Assembly (NCBI RefSeq): GCF_002090115.1
Contig: NZ_BBRK01000006.1
Coordinates: 310,001 to 374,000 of the forward strand
Origin: Demequina sp. NBRC 110054
GTDB taxonomy: Bacteria > Actinomycetota > Actinomycetes > Actinomycetales > Demequinaceae
Reading direction: 5' to 3'
DNA: 64,000 nt
Under the pieces are notes generated by a model. That model saw only the letters and a program-made list of their open reading frames with translations, had not been told where the DNA came from and searched no databases. Both the position numbers and the translations under genes were made by a program. This document shows positions 1-11,351 of the stretch, one piece after another; position 1 is the stretch's first letter, and every line of letters begins with the position of its first letter.

Positions 1-3524
<3,524 letters not shown>

Positions 3525-3838
3525 GACGTGGCTCCACTACTCCTGATTGACAATTCGACCACGCTAGCGATCCTTTTAGCGTCACGGGGTGCCGGAAAGC
3601 GAACTTCAGGTTAATTCTTTGTTTCATCAACATTGACTCGGCCTCCCGCGCGGGACCAGGCACTTCGACGATCCGGGCCTCACGGCGCTGCGATGGTGGC
3701 CGCTCGCCCATGCCCTCTCCCCTGTCCGCGACCGCGTCTCGCGCCGCCCGCGTCGCCTCCGCACGTGTGGACGGCGACCCCCTCCGGTGCGACCCTGGAG
3801 ATATGTGAGCGCCGTTGCCCGCAGGAGGAGGTCCTGCC
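3525..3838. other. Divergent intergenic region between the nuclease and methyltransferase genes
   Basis: About 310 bp separating two divergent genes. It is locally A/T-richer around 3545-3640 (for example AATTCTTTGTTTCATCAAC near 3613), as expected for promoters. I see no convincing -35/-10 pair or operator and no gene. Confidence 0.5.
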
Positions 3839-4909
3839 ATGTCCCTGCACCCTCACGCACCCGCCAACGCCTGGGCGGACAGAGTCTTCGAGTCCGCGCT
3901 CGGCGCGATCGACATCCTCGCGATCCATCTGGGCGACCGGCTCGGGTGGTACCGCGCCCTCGCGGCGGCCGGGCCGCTGACCGCGAACGAGGTCGCCCAG
4001 CGCACGAGCACGCATCCCAGGTACGCGCAGGAGTGGCTCGAGCAGCAGGTGACGTCGGGCTTCCTTGAGGCGCTGCCGACCGACCCCATGCAGTTCCGGC
4101 TGCCTGCTGGCGCCGCCGAGGCCCTTACCGACGAGCACTCGCTCGCCTACATCTCCCCGCTCGCGCGCATGCTGTCGGGCTCCGCCTCTCACATGCCCGC
4201 GCTGCTCGATGCGTACCGCACGGGCAAGGGCGTGAGCTGGAGCGAACTCGGAGACGATGCGCGGTGGTCCCAGGCGGACATGAACAGGCCGTGGTTCGAG
4301 TCCCTGCTCGCGGACGCGATCCGCGGGGTGCCCGACGTCCACGAGGTGCTCGACCGGCCGGGCGCGCGCATCGCGGACGTCGCGTGCGGCGCGGGCTGGT
4401 CCACGATCGCGCTCGCCGACGCGTATCCGCGGGCCGGCGTCACGGGGATCGACATCGACGGGCCGTCGATCGAGCGGGCACGCCGCAACGCCTCCGAGTC
4501 CGCGGCATGGGATCGCGTGGCATTCCACGCGGGCGACGTCGCCGACCTGGATGGGCAGTTCGACGGGGTCTTCGTCTTCGAGGCCCTGCACGACATGCCA
4601 CGACCGGTCGAGGCGCTCGCCGCGATCCGCAGGGCCGTCAAGCCCGACGGCGTGGTCGTCGTGATGGATGAGGGCGTCGGCGACGCGGTGGCCCCGGGGG
4701 ACGACGTCGAGCGGCTCATGTACGGGTTCAGCCTCTTCGTGTGCCTGCCCGACGGCATGTCCTCGCAGCCATCCGCAGGAACAGGAACCGTGATGCGCCC
4801 CGCGACGCTCGAGCGCTACGCGAAGGAGGCGGGCTTCGCCGACGTCACTGTGCTGCCGATCACCGACTTCAGCTTCTTCCGCTTCTACCGGCTGCACCTG
4901 CCCGGCTGA
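3839..4909 (+). CDS. Class I SAM-dependent methyltransferase with N-terminal winged-helix domain
   Basis: 356 aa from the ATG at 3839, which has AGGAGGAGG 8 nt upstream. An in-frame TTG at 3815 would place the ribosome site inside the gene and is rejected. The first ~80 residues form a winged-helix-like dimerisation domain, as in O-methyltransferases. The Rossmann fold follows: motif I IADVACGAGWSTIA near residue 175, motif II GIDIDGPSI, an acidic GDVADL, and FVFEALHDM as the post-motif. The layout resembles the actinobacterial Rv2258c-like family, whose substrates are mostly unknown. The gene stands alone, so context does not help with the substrate. Confidence 0.85.
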   Translation: MSLHPHAPANAWADRVFESALGAIDILAIHLGDRLGWYRALAAAGPLTANEVAQRTSTHPRYAQEWLEQQVTSGFLEALPTDPMQFRLPAGAAEALTDEHSLAYISPLARMLSGSASHMPALLDAYRTGKGVSWSELGDDARWSQADMNRPWFESLLADAIRGVPDVHEVLDRPGARIADVACGAGWSTIALADAYPRAGVTGIDIDGPSIERARRNASESAAWDRVAFHAGDVADLDGQFDGVFVFEALHDMPRPVEALAAIRRAVKPDGVVVVMDEGVGDAVAPGDDVERLMYGFSLFVCLPDGMSSQPSAGTGTVMRPATLERYAKEAGFADVTVLPITDFSFFRFYRLHLPG

Positions 4910-4934
4910 TCGAGCCCCGCCCGCCCGAGCCGAG

Positions 4935-4950
4935 GCCTGCCTCGGGTACG
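4935..4950. terminator. Small hairpin downstream of the methyltransferase gene
   Basis: CCGAGGCCTGCCTCGG forms a 7-bp stem with a 2-nt loop, between convergent genes. There is no T-tract, so terminator function is only possible. Confidence 0.35.
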
Positions 4951-4990
4951 GACCCTTAGCGACGCGACCCGGCCGGGGCCCCCGGGCTGG

Positions 4991-5004
4991 CGCATCGTCC
5001 CTGG
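4991..5004 (+). repeat. Dispersed GCATCGTCC motif, copy between convergent genes
   Basis: CGCATCGTCCCTGG lies a few bases after the DUF2254 stop codon. It is the full 14-nt form of the motif repeated through this window (see findings). Confidence 0.8.
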
Positions 5005-5009
5005 CAGGA

Positions 5010-6272
5010 CTACTCGGCCGCGAAGACCGTGTCTGCGGCCGCCCGCACGGCCGCGAGGTCCGACGGATGGCTCAGCGCCGCCTCGGCGCGCTCGACCGCG
5101 CGGGACGATGCGGCGAAGAGGACGTCGCGATGCGCCTGGTCCGGGGCGAGCGCCACAAGGTGGACGAGCACCTTCTGCACGCGCAGCCCGACCTCGACGA
5201 GCGGAGCGCCGTCGCGCGCGATGGGCCGCAGCACGTCCTCGACGAGGTCCTCGAACGCGACCGCGGGGACGTGGACGCGAGGGCAGTCGCACTCGCTGTC
5301 CGCCTCCGCGGTGAGCAGCACCGTCAGCACCCGCTCGGAGGCGCCGAGCGCCTCGACCGCGGTGCCGGGATCGTTGGTCGACGGCGACAGCGCGCGAGAG
5401 CCGATCTCGGCGAGGGCCACGAGCCCGAGCCGAGGATCCTGCTCGTAGGTCCGGTGCCTCTCCACGAGGAAGGCTCCGCGCAGCCGCTCCCACGCCTCGG
5501 CATCGTCGCTGCTCGGGCCGCCGCCCGTGATGCGCGCGAGCGCCGAGCCCTTCCCGACGTAGCTGCCGGGGATCGCGTCGACGTGGATCTCGATCCCCTC
5601 CTCCGCCGCGATGGACTCGAGCAGCGGCACGTCGACGCGCGTGACCGAGCCCGCGAGAGTCGCGCGCACCACGCGGGCGCCGTCAGGCACCGCGACCGGG
5701 GCGACGCCGCCCAGGTGCGGATCGCGCGCATAGGCGCGCGCGGCATCGGTCGCGGCGCGCTCCACCCGGTCGATCACATCGGGCACCCGCCCGAAGGTCG
5801 TGAGGTGGTGGATCCAATGCAGCAATGTGCCGACGACGAGCGCCGTCATGAGGATCGCGCCGATGAACAGCAGGCCGCGCGCCTGGTCCGTGAGGCCGTC
5901 GACGCCGAGCACGACGATCCCGAGGATCGCGAACACGAAGGCGCCGAGGAAGGTCGACAGGGCGTTCTGCGACGTGCGATCGGAGATGAGCAGCTGGGTG
6001 GCGCGCGGCGTCGTTCCTCGGGCCGCGGACCCGTACGCCGAGATCATCGCGGTCAGCGAGAACGTCGTGACCGCGAGCATCGACGAGGCGAGGACCTCGA
6101 GGACGCTCTGCACCGCGCCCTGGGCCAGCGGGAACCCGAAGGCCTCGGGCAGGTGTCCGCCGAGCCCCCACGAGAAGGCGACCAGCACGAGCGCGAGCGC
6201 CGTGTAGATCGCAAGCCTGAACCAGATGCGCTCCGGCAGCCGCGCGAGGAACGCGCGCACCCCGATCTCCAT
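5010..6272 (-). CDS. DUF2254 family integral membrane protein
   Basis: 420 aa, start ATG at 6272 with AGGAGG about 6 nt upstream. Four hydrophobic segments are visible, at about residues 17-38, 55-80, 105-127 and 133-155. A soluble C-terminal half follows, with the family's conserved stretches LTAMISAYGSAARGTTPRA, LSPSTNDPGTAVEAL and DVPLLESIA. These mark DUF2254, a predicted membrane protein family with no established function. The length is normal. It reads convergently with the methyltransferase gene and has no obvious partner genes. Confidence 0.88.
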   Translation of the reverse strand: MEIGVRAFLARLPERIWFRLAIYTALALVLVAFSWGLGGHLPEAFGFPLAQGAVQSVLEVLASSMLAVTTFSLTAMISAYGSAARGTTPRATQLLISDRTSQNALSTFLGAFVFAILGIVVLGVDGLTDQARGLLFIGAILMTALVVGTLLHWIHHLTTFGRVPDVIDRVERAATDAARAYARDPHLGGVAPVAVPDGARVVRATLAGSVTRVDVPLLESIAAEEGIEIHVDAIPGSYVGKGSALARITGGGPSSDDAEAWERLRGAFLVERHRTYEQDPRLGLVALAEIGSRALSPSTNDPGTAVEALGASERVLTVLLTAEADSECDCPRVHVPAVAFEDLVEDVLRPIARDGAPLVEVGLRVQKVLVHLVALAPDQAHRDVLFAASSRAVERAEAALSHPSDLAAVRAAADTVFAAE

Positions 6273-6388
6273 CGTCGCCTCCTCGCGGCATGCGCGGCCC
6301 GGGCGCCGCTGTGCCTGTGCCGCTCACGGTACGCCACGCCGGGGCCCCTCACCCGCGCGCGAACTGAGCGCGGCGCGAAGGTGCGGAC

Positions 6389-6402
6389 CGCATCGTCCCT
6401 GG
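6389..6402 (+). repeat. Dispersed GCATCGTCC motif, copy upstream of a small-gene cluster
   Basis: A second intact CGCATCGTCCCTGG, in the divergent gap between the DUF2254 gene and the 93-aa gene. Confidence 0.8.
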
Positions 6403-6427
6403 ACCACGCACGACTTGTCCGTATCGG

Positions 6428-6483
6428 TTGACGCATCAACGTGACGGGCGCACCATGGAGGAGGTTCGGTCGAACGACCGAAC
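6428..6483 (+). promoter_or_regulatory. Putative promoter and 20-bp palindromic operator before the small-gene cluster
   Basis: TTGACG at 6428-6433 resembles a -35 box; the -10 region (CACCAT) is weak. Downstream at 6464-6483 is the exact palindrome GTTCGGTCGAACGACCGAAC (9-bp arms, 2-bp centre). It lies about 30 nt before the ribosome site of the first small gene. It could be a repressor operator or a leader hairpin. It does not match the actinobacterial LexA box (GAACnnnnGTTC). Confidence 0.5.
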
Positions 6484-6525
6484 TAGGACGACGAAGACGT
6501 CGTCCCTCCCGGGAAGGAGTCCCCC

Positions 6526-6807
6526 ATGTCGAACGACGACGACGGATTCGTGACGATGCGACTGGCACCACCCGACCCGATGTTCGCGCTGGCCACGCTG
6601 TGGATGTACACCGCCGAGACGCAGCAGAGAAGGCTCGCGAAGCGCCAGAGCGAGCCGCTGCCTCTCGAGACCCCCACCCAGCACGATGTGTGGGAGCGCC
6701 TCACCTCCGCGGGTCGCCTGCTGCTCAGCAGGGCGAAGGGCGCTGGAGCGTTTACCGACCGTAGACCGACTCCGCCGAACCTGGGATCGGGCGCCACCAC
6801 CGCGTGA
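6526..6807 (+). CDS. Small hypothetical protein, 93 aa
   Basis: ATG at 6526 with GGAAGGAG about 6 nt upstream. It begins MSNDDDGFVTMRLAPPDPMF and has a mid-region helix (LWMYTAETQQRRLAKRQ) with a charged, proline-rich tail. I recognise no family. It is first of three short co-directional genes with proper ribosome sites, which supports expression. It follows the 6464-6483 palindrome, so it may be regulated from there. Confidence 0.6.
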   Translation: MSNDDDGFVTMRLAPPDPMFALATLWMYTAETQQRRLAKRQSEPLPLETPTQHDVWERLTSAGRLLLSRAKGAGAFTDRRPTPPNLGSGATTA

Positions 6808-6862
6808 CGGTGCCCCGTCCCGACACCCTCGCACAGCCCGCCAGGAACCAGGAGTACCCACC

Positions 6863-7057
6863 ATGACCAGTGCCACCGCCCCGCGGCTCGCCATCCGGCC
6901 GCTCGCCAATCCCCTCCGATTCCGCGCGACCGCCGCCAGAACCGATCCGCGCGACGCCTTCCAGCAGCTGTGGCAGTACGCGTACGCGCGGCACCAGGAC
7001 GAGGCCTCGCGGCAGGATCCGCGCCGCACCGACGCCCACGGGGACGCGCGGTCATGA
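6863..7057 (+). CDS. Small hypothetical protein, 64 aa
   Basis: ATG at 6863 with AGGAG 8 nt upstream. Arg/Ala-rich, with a central DAFQQLWQYAYARHQDEAS segment that could form an amphipathic helix. No family recognised. Its stop overlaps the next start as ATGA, indicating translational coupling. A longer in-frame start at 6686 lacks a ribosome site and overlaps the previous gene. Confidence 0.55.
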   Translation: MTSATAPRLAIRPLANPLRFRATAARTDPRDAFQQLWQYAYARHQDEASRQDPRRTDAHGDARS

Positions 7058-7299
7058 CCACCGCGCGCGTAGCGATCGGCCCCAGCGTCCCTCACTCGAC
7101 CGTCCTCGCCGCAGTGTTCAACACGATCGGCTACACGGTGCTGATCGTGGAGGCGCCCGTGCGCGGCGCCCGCGCGGCCGGACGGCTCGCGGGCCGCGCC
7201 GTCAGCGCGCCGGCGGCATGGCTGTTCGAGGCATCGACCTCACGGCTCGACGCACGCCAAAGCCGAAAGATCCGGCACATCGCCGGCACAGGAGTCTGA
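7054..7299 (+). CDS. Small hypothetical protein with one hydrophobic segment, 81 aa
   Basis: ATG at 7054 overlaps the preceding stop by four bases (ATGA). The N-terminal half carries a moderately hydrophobic stretch (HSTVLAAVFNTIGYTVLIVEA), followed by Arg/Ala-rich helices and a basic C-terminus. No family recognised. It could be a small membrane-associated partner of the two preceding gene products; that is inference from coupling alone. Confidence 0.55.
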   Translation: MTTARVAIGPSVPHSTVLAAVFNTIGYTVLIVEAPVRGARAAGRLAGRAVSAPAAWLFEASTSRLDARQSRKIRHIAGTGV

Positions 7300-7358
7300 G
7301 CCGGGCGGGGGTGGGGGGTACGTCGACATCGATGAGGGGGTCGACACCCGCCCGGCTC
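7298..7358. terminator. Inverted repeat after the small-gene cluster
   Basis: GAGCCGGGCGGG at 7298-7309 pairs with CCCGCCCGGCTC at 7347-7358, a 12-bp stem that overlaps the last stop codon. An inner GTCGAC pair lies in the loop. It sits between convergent genes and has no T-tract, so it is a possible G+C-rich terminator. Confidence 0.5.
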
Positions 7359-7444
7359 GGCGCGGTCGGCTCGCGCGTTCACGTCGCACCGCCGCGCCGC
7401 ACCGGTACATCCCACCTACCGGGCCCGAACGGTCGGCGGCCGGT

Positions 7445-8380
7445 CTAGAACAGCGGCTCGTTGGCGACGCCGTACGGCACGTGCACCCCGGCGACGTGCT
7501 CGAGCGCGGGGCTCAGGTGCCCGTGCTGATCGTCGAAGAACATGTGCGGGCGCAGCACCTCGAGCACCCGCGCCTTCTCGATGCCGCCCATGAAGAAGGC
7601 GTCGTTGACGGTGACGCCCCAGCTCCGCAGCGAGTGCACCGCGCGCTCGTGCGCGGGAGCGGCACGTGCCGTGACGAGCGCGATCCGCAGGCGCGGCTGA
7701 TAGGCCGGATCCGCCGCCTGCTTCTCCTGCTCGAGCCGCTGGATCCTGTTGAGGTCCGCGACGAGCGGCTGGAGAAGGCCCGGCGCGTGCGCGACGTCGC
7801 GCTTGGCGACCTCGTTCGCGACGAAGCCGTCCATGCCCTCGGTCTGGAACACGCGCTCCGACTCGTCGGTCGCGAGCACCGCGTCGAAGTCGAACGCGAT
7901 CCTCAGGCCGCGATCCGCGTCGTCGTAGGCCGCGCTGTTCTCGAGCACGTGGCCGGCTGGGTAGCCGGCCTTGACCGCCGCGAGGACATCGTCAGCGTTG
8001 CGCGTGAGGAACAGGCTCATGCCGAGCGCGGGGATGTAGTCGAGCGGCGACCGGCCCTGCGTGAAGAACGCGCGCGTGACGCCGAGTGCGTACTTCTCGA
8101 CCGACCGCATCACCCGCAGGCCCGTGCTCGCGTCGTTGCGCGACAGCACGATGACCTCGACGAGCGGGTCGCGGGGACGCAGGTCGTTGAGGGTGAGGAG
8201 GCGCTTGATGAAGGGGAACGCGGGGCCGGGCGGAAGCAGGTCGTCGAGGTGACGGTCCTGGTAGTCCTGGTAAGCCATCTCGCCGTGCTCACGGAAGTAC
8301 GCGTCGGACTCCGTGAGGTCGAACAGCGCGCTCGAGGCCACGCCCACGACGAGTCGATCGTGAAGATCGTAGGCGGGCAT
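7445..8380 (-). CDS. 5'-nucleotidase (cytosolic NT5C1-like family)
   Basis: 311 aa from the ATG at 8380, with GGAGG 6 nt upstream. Longer in-frame starts run into the helicase gene and are rejected. Recognised by VVGVASSALFDLTESD near the N-terminus, VIVLSRNDASTGLRVMRSVE, the LGMSLFLTRN segment and a haloacid-dehalogenase-like acidic motif AFDFDAVLATDESE near residue 160. The C-terminus has DAFFMGGIEKARVL and MFFDDQHGH. This is the Pfam 5-nucleotidase (NT5C1A/B) family, which removes phosphate from (deoxy)nucleoside monophosphates in the cytoplasm. The length is normal. It sits 61 bp downstream of the helicase gene on the same strand; the exact nucleotide substrate is not shown. Confidence 0.85.
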   Translation of the reverse strand: MPAYDLHDRLVVGVASSALFDLTESDAYFREHGEMAYQDYQDRHLDDLLPPGPAFPFIKRLLTLNDLRPRDPLVEVIVLSRNDASTGLRVMRSVEKYALGVTRAFFTQGRSPLDYIPALGMSLFLTRNADDVLAAVKAGYPAGHVLENSAAYDDADRGLRIAFDFDAVLATDESERVFQTEGMDGFVANEVAKRDVAHAPGLLQPLVADLNRIQRLEQEKQAADPAYQPRLRIALVTARAAPAHERAVHSLRSWGVTVNDAFFMGGIEKARVLEVLRPHMFFDDQHGHLSPALEHVAGVHVPYGVANEPLF

Positions 8381-8441
8381 GCGAACCTCCGGTCGGAATG
8401 GGCGGAGCCTCGACTCTAGTCGCCCACGGCGAGGCGTCGCA

Positions 8442-10472
8442 TCATCCCAGGTCACCCAGGTCCACTCCGAGGTCGATCTCCGCGGGCCCGCTGAGCCCAG
8501 GCCGCGGCGTGGGCTTGGGCGGGCGCTGCGGCACGTGGACGGTCTCCTCGACCAGCCCCTCGGGCAGGGTGCCGAGGAAGTACGCGTCCTCGATCTCGTG
8601 CATCGCGTAGGGGCCGCCAACCCATGCGCGCACGGGGGTGTGGAACACCGAGCGCGTGACGCACAGCCGATCGCGAGCGCGCGTGAGCGCCACGTAGAGC
8701 ACGCGCCGCTCCTCCTCGACCGCGTCCTCGTCGCCGAGAGCGCGGGAGGACGGGTAGGCGCCGGGGCTGACGCCCGCGCAGAAGGCCCAGTCGCGCTCGA
8801 GACCCTTCGCGGAGTGGACCGTCGACAGGACGACGTGGTCGTCGTCCTTGGACTCGGCCGTGAGCTCGGAGGTGAACACGGGTGAGAGCAGGTACTCCTC
8901 GATGAACTCGAGGATCGAGCTGCGGCTCGCCGCGAGCCGCTCGACGTGCACCAGGTCACGCTGGCGCGCCTCCCAGTTCTCGTTGCGGTACTTGTGCGCG
9001 AGCACCGGGGTGAGCATCGCGGCCGCCCTGCCCACCGCATCGTCCACCCGCTCCGCGGCATCCTCGATCGCGTCGAGCCCGGCCGTGAGCCAGTCGGGCA
9101 TGCTCGCGAGCGCCGAGGCGCGCGCCTCCCTCGCGGTCGCCCCCTGGTCGCGGGCCGCGAGCAGCGCGTCGAAGGCCCTCACCGCGGTCCTGTCTCCCAC
9201 CCGAGGGATCAGCGTGAGCAGCCGCATCCACGCGACCTCGTCGTCAGGGTTCGCGACGACGCGCAGCGCCGCGAGGACGTCGCGCACGTGCGCACTCTCG
9301 AGCAGCTTGGTGCCTCCGAAGAACACATACGGGATCTCGTTCTCGACGAGCATCGCCTCGATGCTGCGTCCCGAGTAGTTGGAGCGCACCAGGATCAGAT
9401 GCGTCGCCCACGGCAAGCCGTCCGCATGGGCGCGGTTCATCTCTCCCGCGATCCAGCCCGCCTCGTCCTGCGGGGTCTCGAAGCTGTGCAGCTCGGGCTT
9501 GGGGCCGCTGCCGCGCACGGCGTTGAGCCGCTTGTCGTACGCGAGCGGGCTCGCTCCGAGCAGCCAGTTGGACAGGTCGAGTATCTGCTGCGTGGACCGG
9601 TAGTTGTCCTCGAGCTTGAGGATCCGCGCGCCGGGCACCCGCTCCGAGAACGAGTGGATCGACGCGAAGTCCGCGCCTCGGAAGCCGTAGATCGACTGCG
9701 CGTCGTCGCCGACGCAATAGAAGCGCGTGTGCGGCACGAGCGGGTCGATGATCGTCCACTGCAGCGGGTTCGTGTCCTGCATCTCATCGATGAGGATCTC
9801 GTCGTAGTGGCTGCCCACCCATGCGGCGACCTCGGGGTCCGCGAGCCTGGCCGCGAAGATCAGCAGCAGGTCGTCGTAGTTGAGGTAGCGGCGCTCCTTC
9901 TTGCGCGCCTCGTAGTCGCGGACGACGGTCGCGATCGCCTTGGGGTCGATCGTCTGCTCGGGGAACTTCGCACGGATCGCGTCGGCGAGCGTGACCTTGG
10001 TGTTGCGCGCGAACGAGACGACGTCGATGATCTGCGCGGCCTTGAGCCCCTCGACCCGCTTGCCGCGGCCGAGCACGCCGCGCATCACCTGCGCCTGGTC
10101 GTCCGAGTCGAGCACGCTCCAACCGTCGTAGCCGAACACGTCGGGGTTGGCGCGCACCTCGCGCATCGCCCACCCGTGGAAGGTCATCGCGCTCACGCCC
10201 TCGGTCGCGGCGCTGTCGGCCTGCACGCGCGAGCGGATCTCGGCGGCGGCGCGGCGCGTGAAGGTGATCGCGAGGATGCGGTGCGGCGCGGTGCCGTTCC
10301 TGATGAGGTGACGGATGCGCGCGACGATCGTCGTCGTCTTGCCGGTTCCTGCGCCCGCGAGGACCAGATTGTGGCTCGCGCCCGTGACGACGGCCTCGCG
10401 CTGGCCGGGGTTGAGCCCTGCGAGGAGATCGCCGTCTCGCGTCGCTCCGCCCGCTCCCACCTCGTCAGCCAT
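8442..10472 (-). CDS. UvrD/Rep-family superfamily 1 DNA helicase
   Basis: 676 aa from the ATG at 10472, which opens MADEVGAGG and is followed by LNPGQREAV (Q-motif). Helicase motifs in order: Walker A AGAGTGKT (about 39-46), ITFTRRAAAEI, DEMQDTNPLQW (Walker B), VGDDAQSIYGFRGA, LEDNYRST, STVHSAKGLERDW and VLYVALTRARDRL. These are complete, so an active ATP-dependent 3'-5' helicase is expected, in repair or replication-conflict resolution. It is shorter than UvrD1/PcrA, and I see no HRDC or zinc domain at the C-terminus. TAGACT lies 7 nt before the ATG with no ribosome site, suggesting a leaderless transcript. Confidence 0.9.
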   Translation of the reverse strand: MADEVGAGGATRDGDLLAGLNPGQREAVVTGASHNLVLAGAGTGKTTTIVARIRHLIRNGTAPHRILAITFTRRAAAEIRSRVQADSAATEGVSAMTFHGWAMREVRANPDVFGYDGWSVLDSDDQAQVMRGVLGRGKRVEGLKAAQIIDVVSFARNTKVTLADAIRAKFPEQTIDPKAIATVVRDYEARKKERRYLNYDDLLLIFAARLADPEVAAWVGSHYDEILIDEMQDTNPLQWTIIDPLVPHTRFYCVGDDAQSIYGFRGADFASIHSFSERVPGARILKLEDNYRSTQQILDLSNWLLGASPLAYDKRLNAVRGSGPKPELHSFETPQDEAGWIAGEMNRAHADGLPWATHLILVRSNYSGRSIEAMLVENEIPYVFFGGTKLLESAHVRDVLAALRVVANPDDEVAWMRLLTLIPRVGDRTAVRAFDALLAARDQGATAREARASALASMPDWLTAGLDAIEDAAERVDDAVGRAAAMLTPVLAHKYRNENWEARQRDLVHVERLAASRSSILEFIEEYLLSPVFTSELTAESKDDDHVVLSTVHSAKGLERDWAFCAGVSPGAYPSSRALGDEDAVEEERRVLYVALTRARDRLCVTRSVFHTPVRAWVGGPYAMHEIEDAYFLGTLPEGLVEETVHVPQRPPKPTPRPGLSGPAEIDLGVDLGDLG

Positions 10473-10479
10473 GCGGACG

Positions 10480-10485
10480 AGTCTA
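10480..10485 (-). promoter_or_regulatory. Probable -10 box (TAGACT) of the helicase gene, leaderless type
   Basis: TAGACT ends 7 nt before the ATG, so transcription would start at or next to the start codon. No clear -35 is visible. Confidence 0.5.
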
Positions 10486-10562
10486 CGAGCGCGCCCTGAC
10501 ACCTTCGCCCGTAGCCTGGACACGACACCCCGTGCCGACCCTCCGCCCCGAAGGAGCACGCC

Positions 10563-10811
10563 ATGTTCTCCGATGACCTCGCTCCGTGGGAGCTCAGGCC
10601 CGATCTCGAGTCGCTCAAACCCGTGGCGCTGTTCGGCCACGGCGGCTGGATCATGTTCCACGCGGAGAAGTGCCGCTCGATCAGCCGCCGCACGTACACG
10701 ACCGTGCCGGTCACCTCCCGGACGGTCGAGGCCATGTACGAGATGGGGCTCGCCGCGGGCGACGCGCGCACCGTCGCATTCTGCGGGAACTGCCTGGTCC
10801 GACGCCGCTGA
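10563..10811 (+). CDS. Small conserved-looking hypothetical protein with Cys pair, 82 aa
   Basis: ATG at 10563 with GAAGGAGC about 6 nt upstream, divergent from the helicase gene. Sequence features: LFGHGGWIMFHAEKC, SRRTYTTVPVTSRT and a C-terminal FCGNCLVRRR. Three cysteines, two spaced CxxC, could bind a metal together with nearby histidines, but no family is recognised. It is followed 60 bp later by the arsR-type operon and may or may not be co-transcribed. Confidence 0.6.
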   Translation: MFSDDLAPWELRPDLESLKPVALFGHGGWIMFHAEKCRSISRRTYTTVPVTSRTVEAMYEMGLAAGDARTVAFCGNCLVRRR

Positions 10812-10871
10812 GGCACACCCCAGGGACGTACGTCCCCACTGCGGCGACCCCGCGAGGCGGACACTTCAAAT

Positions 10872-11351
10872 GTGACTCAAGTATTGGAGATCGGCCTCGC
10901 TCCCGCGGACCAGCCCGCGGTTGCGCGCGTCGGCTGCGCGCCAGGCGCGTGCGGCTCCGAGGCGAGCCCGCGCGATCCCGAGCCCGCCCTCGCGCTGCTC
11001 CAGGCGGTCGCCGACCCCGTGCGCTGGACCGTCATGGAGCGCCTCGCCGACGGCACCCACTGCGTGTGCGACCTGCGCGCGCACGTCGACGTCTCCGACA
11101 CGCTCCTGAGCTACCACCTGCGGATCCTGCGCGACGCGGGACTCGTCACGACCGCGCGCCGCGGCCGCTGGGTCGACTACACGCTCGCGCCCGACGCCCC
11201 CGCGCGGCTGGCGCAGGCGCTGCCCGCCGCATCGTCCCTGGTCCCTCGGGACCCGGCGACCGCCGCATCGTCCCTGGCACCCGCATCGTCCGTGGCATCT
11301 CAGGACCCGGCGAGCGCGACCCCCTCCGGCGGGAGCGAGGCGACCGCGTGA
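10872..11351 (+). CDS. ArsR/SmtB-family metal(loid)-responsive repressor with repeat-derived tail
   Basis: 159 aa from a GTG at 10872. The winged-helix core spans about residues 35-115: ALLQAVADPVRWTVMERLADG, then THCVCDLRAHVDVSDTLLSYHLRILRDAGLV and RRGRWVDYTL. The CVCDL cysteine pair in the sensing helix is the classic As(III)/Sb(III) site of ArsR; an extra CAPGAC near residue 22 adds two thiols. The last ~45 residues are Ala/Ser/Pro-rich (AASSLVP, AASSLAP, ASSVAS) and are encoded by three copies of the dispersed GCATCGTCC motif, so the tail looks like a late addition. Its stop overlaps the permease start (GTGA). It probably represses its own operon. Confidence 0.85.
   Translation: MTQVLEIGLAPADQPAVARVGCAPGACGSEASPRDPEPALALLQAVADPVRWTVMERLADGTHCVCDLRAHVDVSDTLLSYHLRILRDAGLVTTARRGRWVDYTLAPDAPARLAQALPAASSLVPRDPATAASSLAPASSVASQDPASATPSGGSEATA
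11228..11295 (+). repeat. Three GCATCGTCC motif copies inside the 3' end of the arsR-type gene
   Basis: Copies at 11228-11241, 11264-11277 (both CGCATCGTCCCTGG) and 11282-11295 (CGCATCGTCCGTGG). All three are translated in the same frame and give the (A)ASSL/ASSV repeats of the regulator's tail. Confidence 0.85.

Noticed and set aside
6464..6483. LexA (SOS) box
   Set aside because: The palindrome has GTTC/GAAC in the wrong order for the actinobacterial GAACnnnnGTTC box, and the downstream genes are not SOS genes.
10860..10895. ArsR operator overlapping the arsR-type start codon
   Set aside because: TTCAAAT...TATTGGA is only loosely symmetric; not strong enough to annotate as a site.
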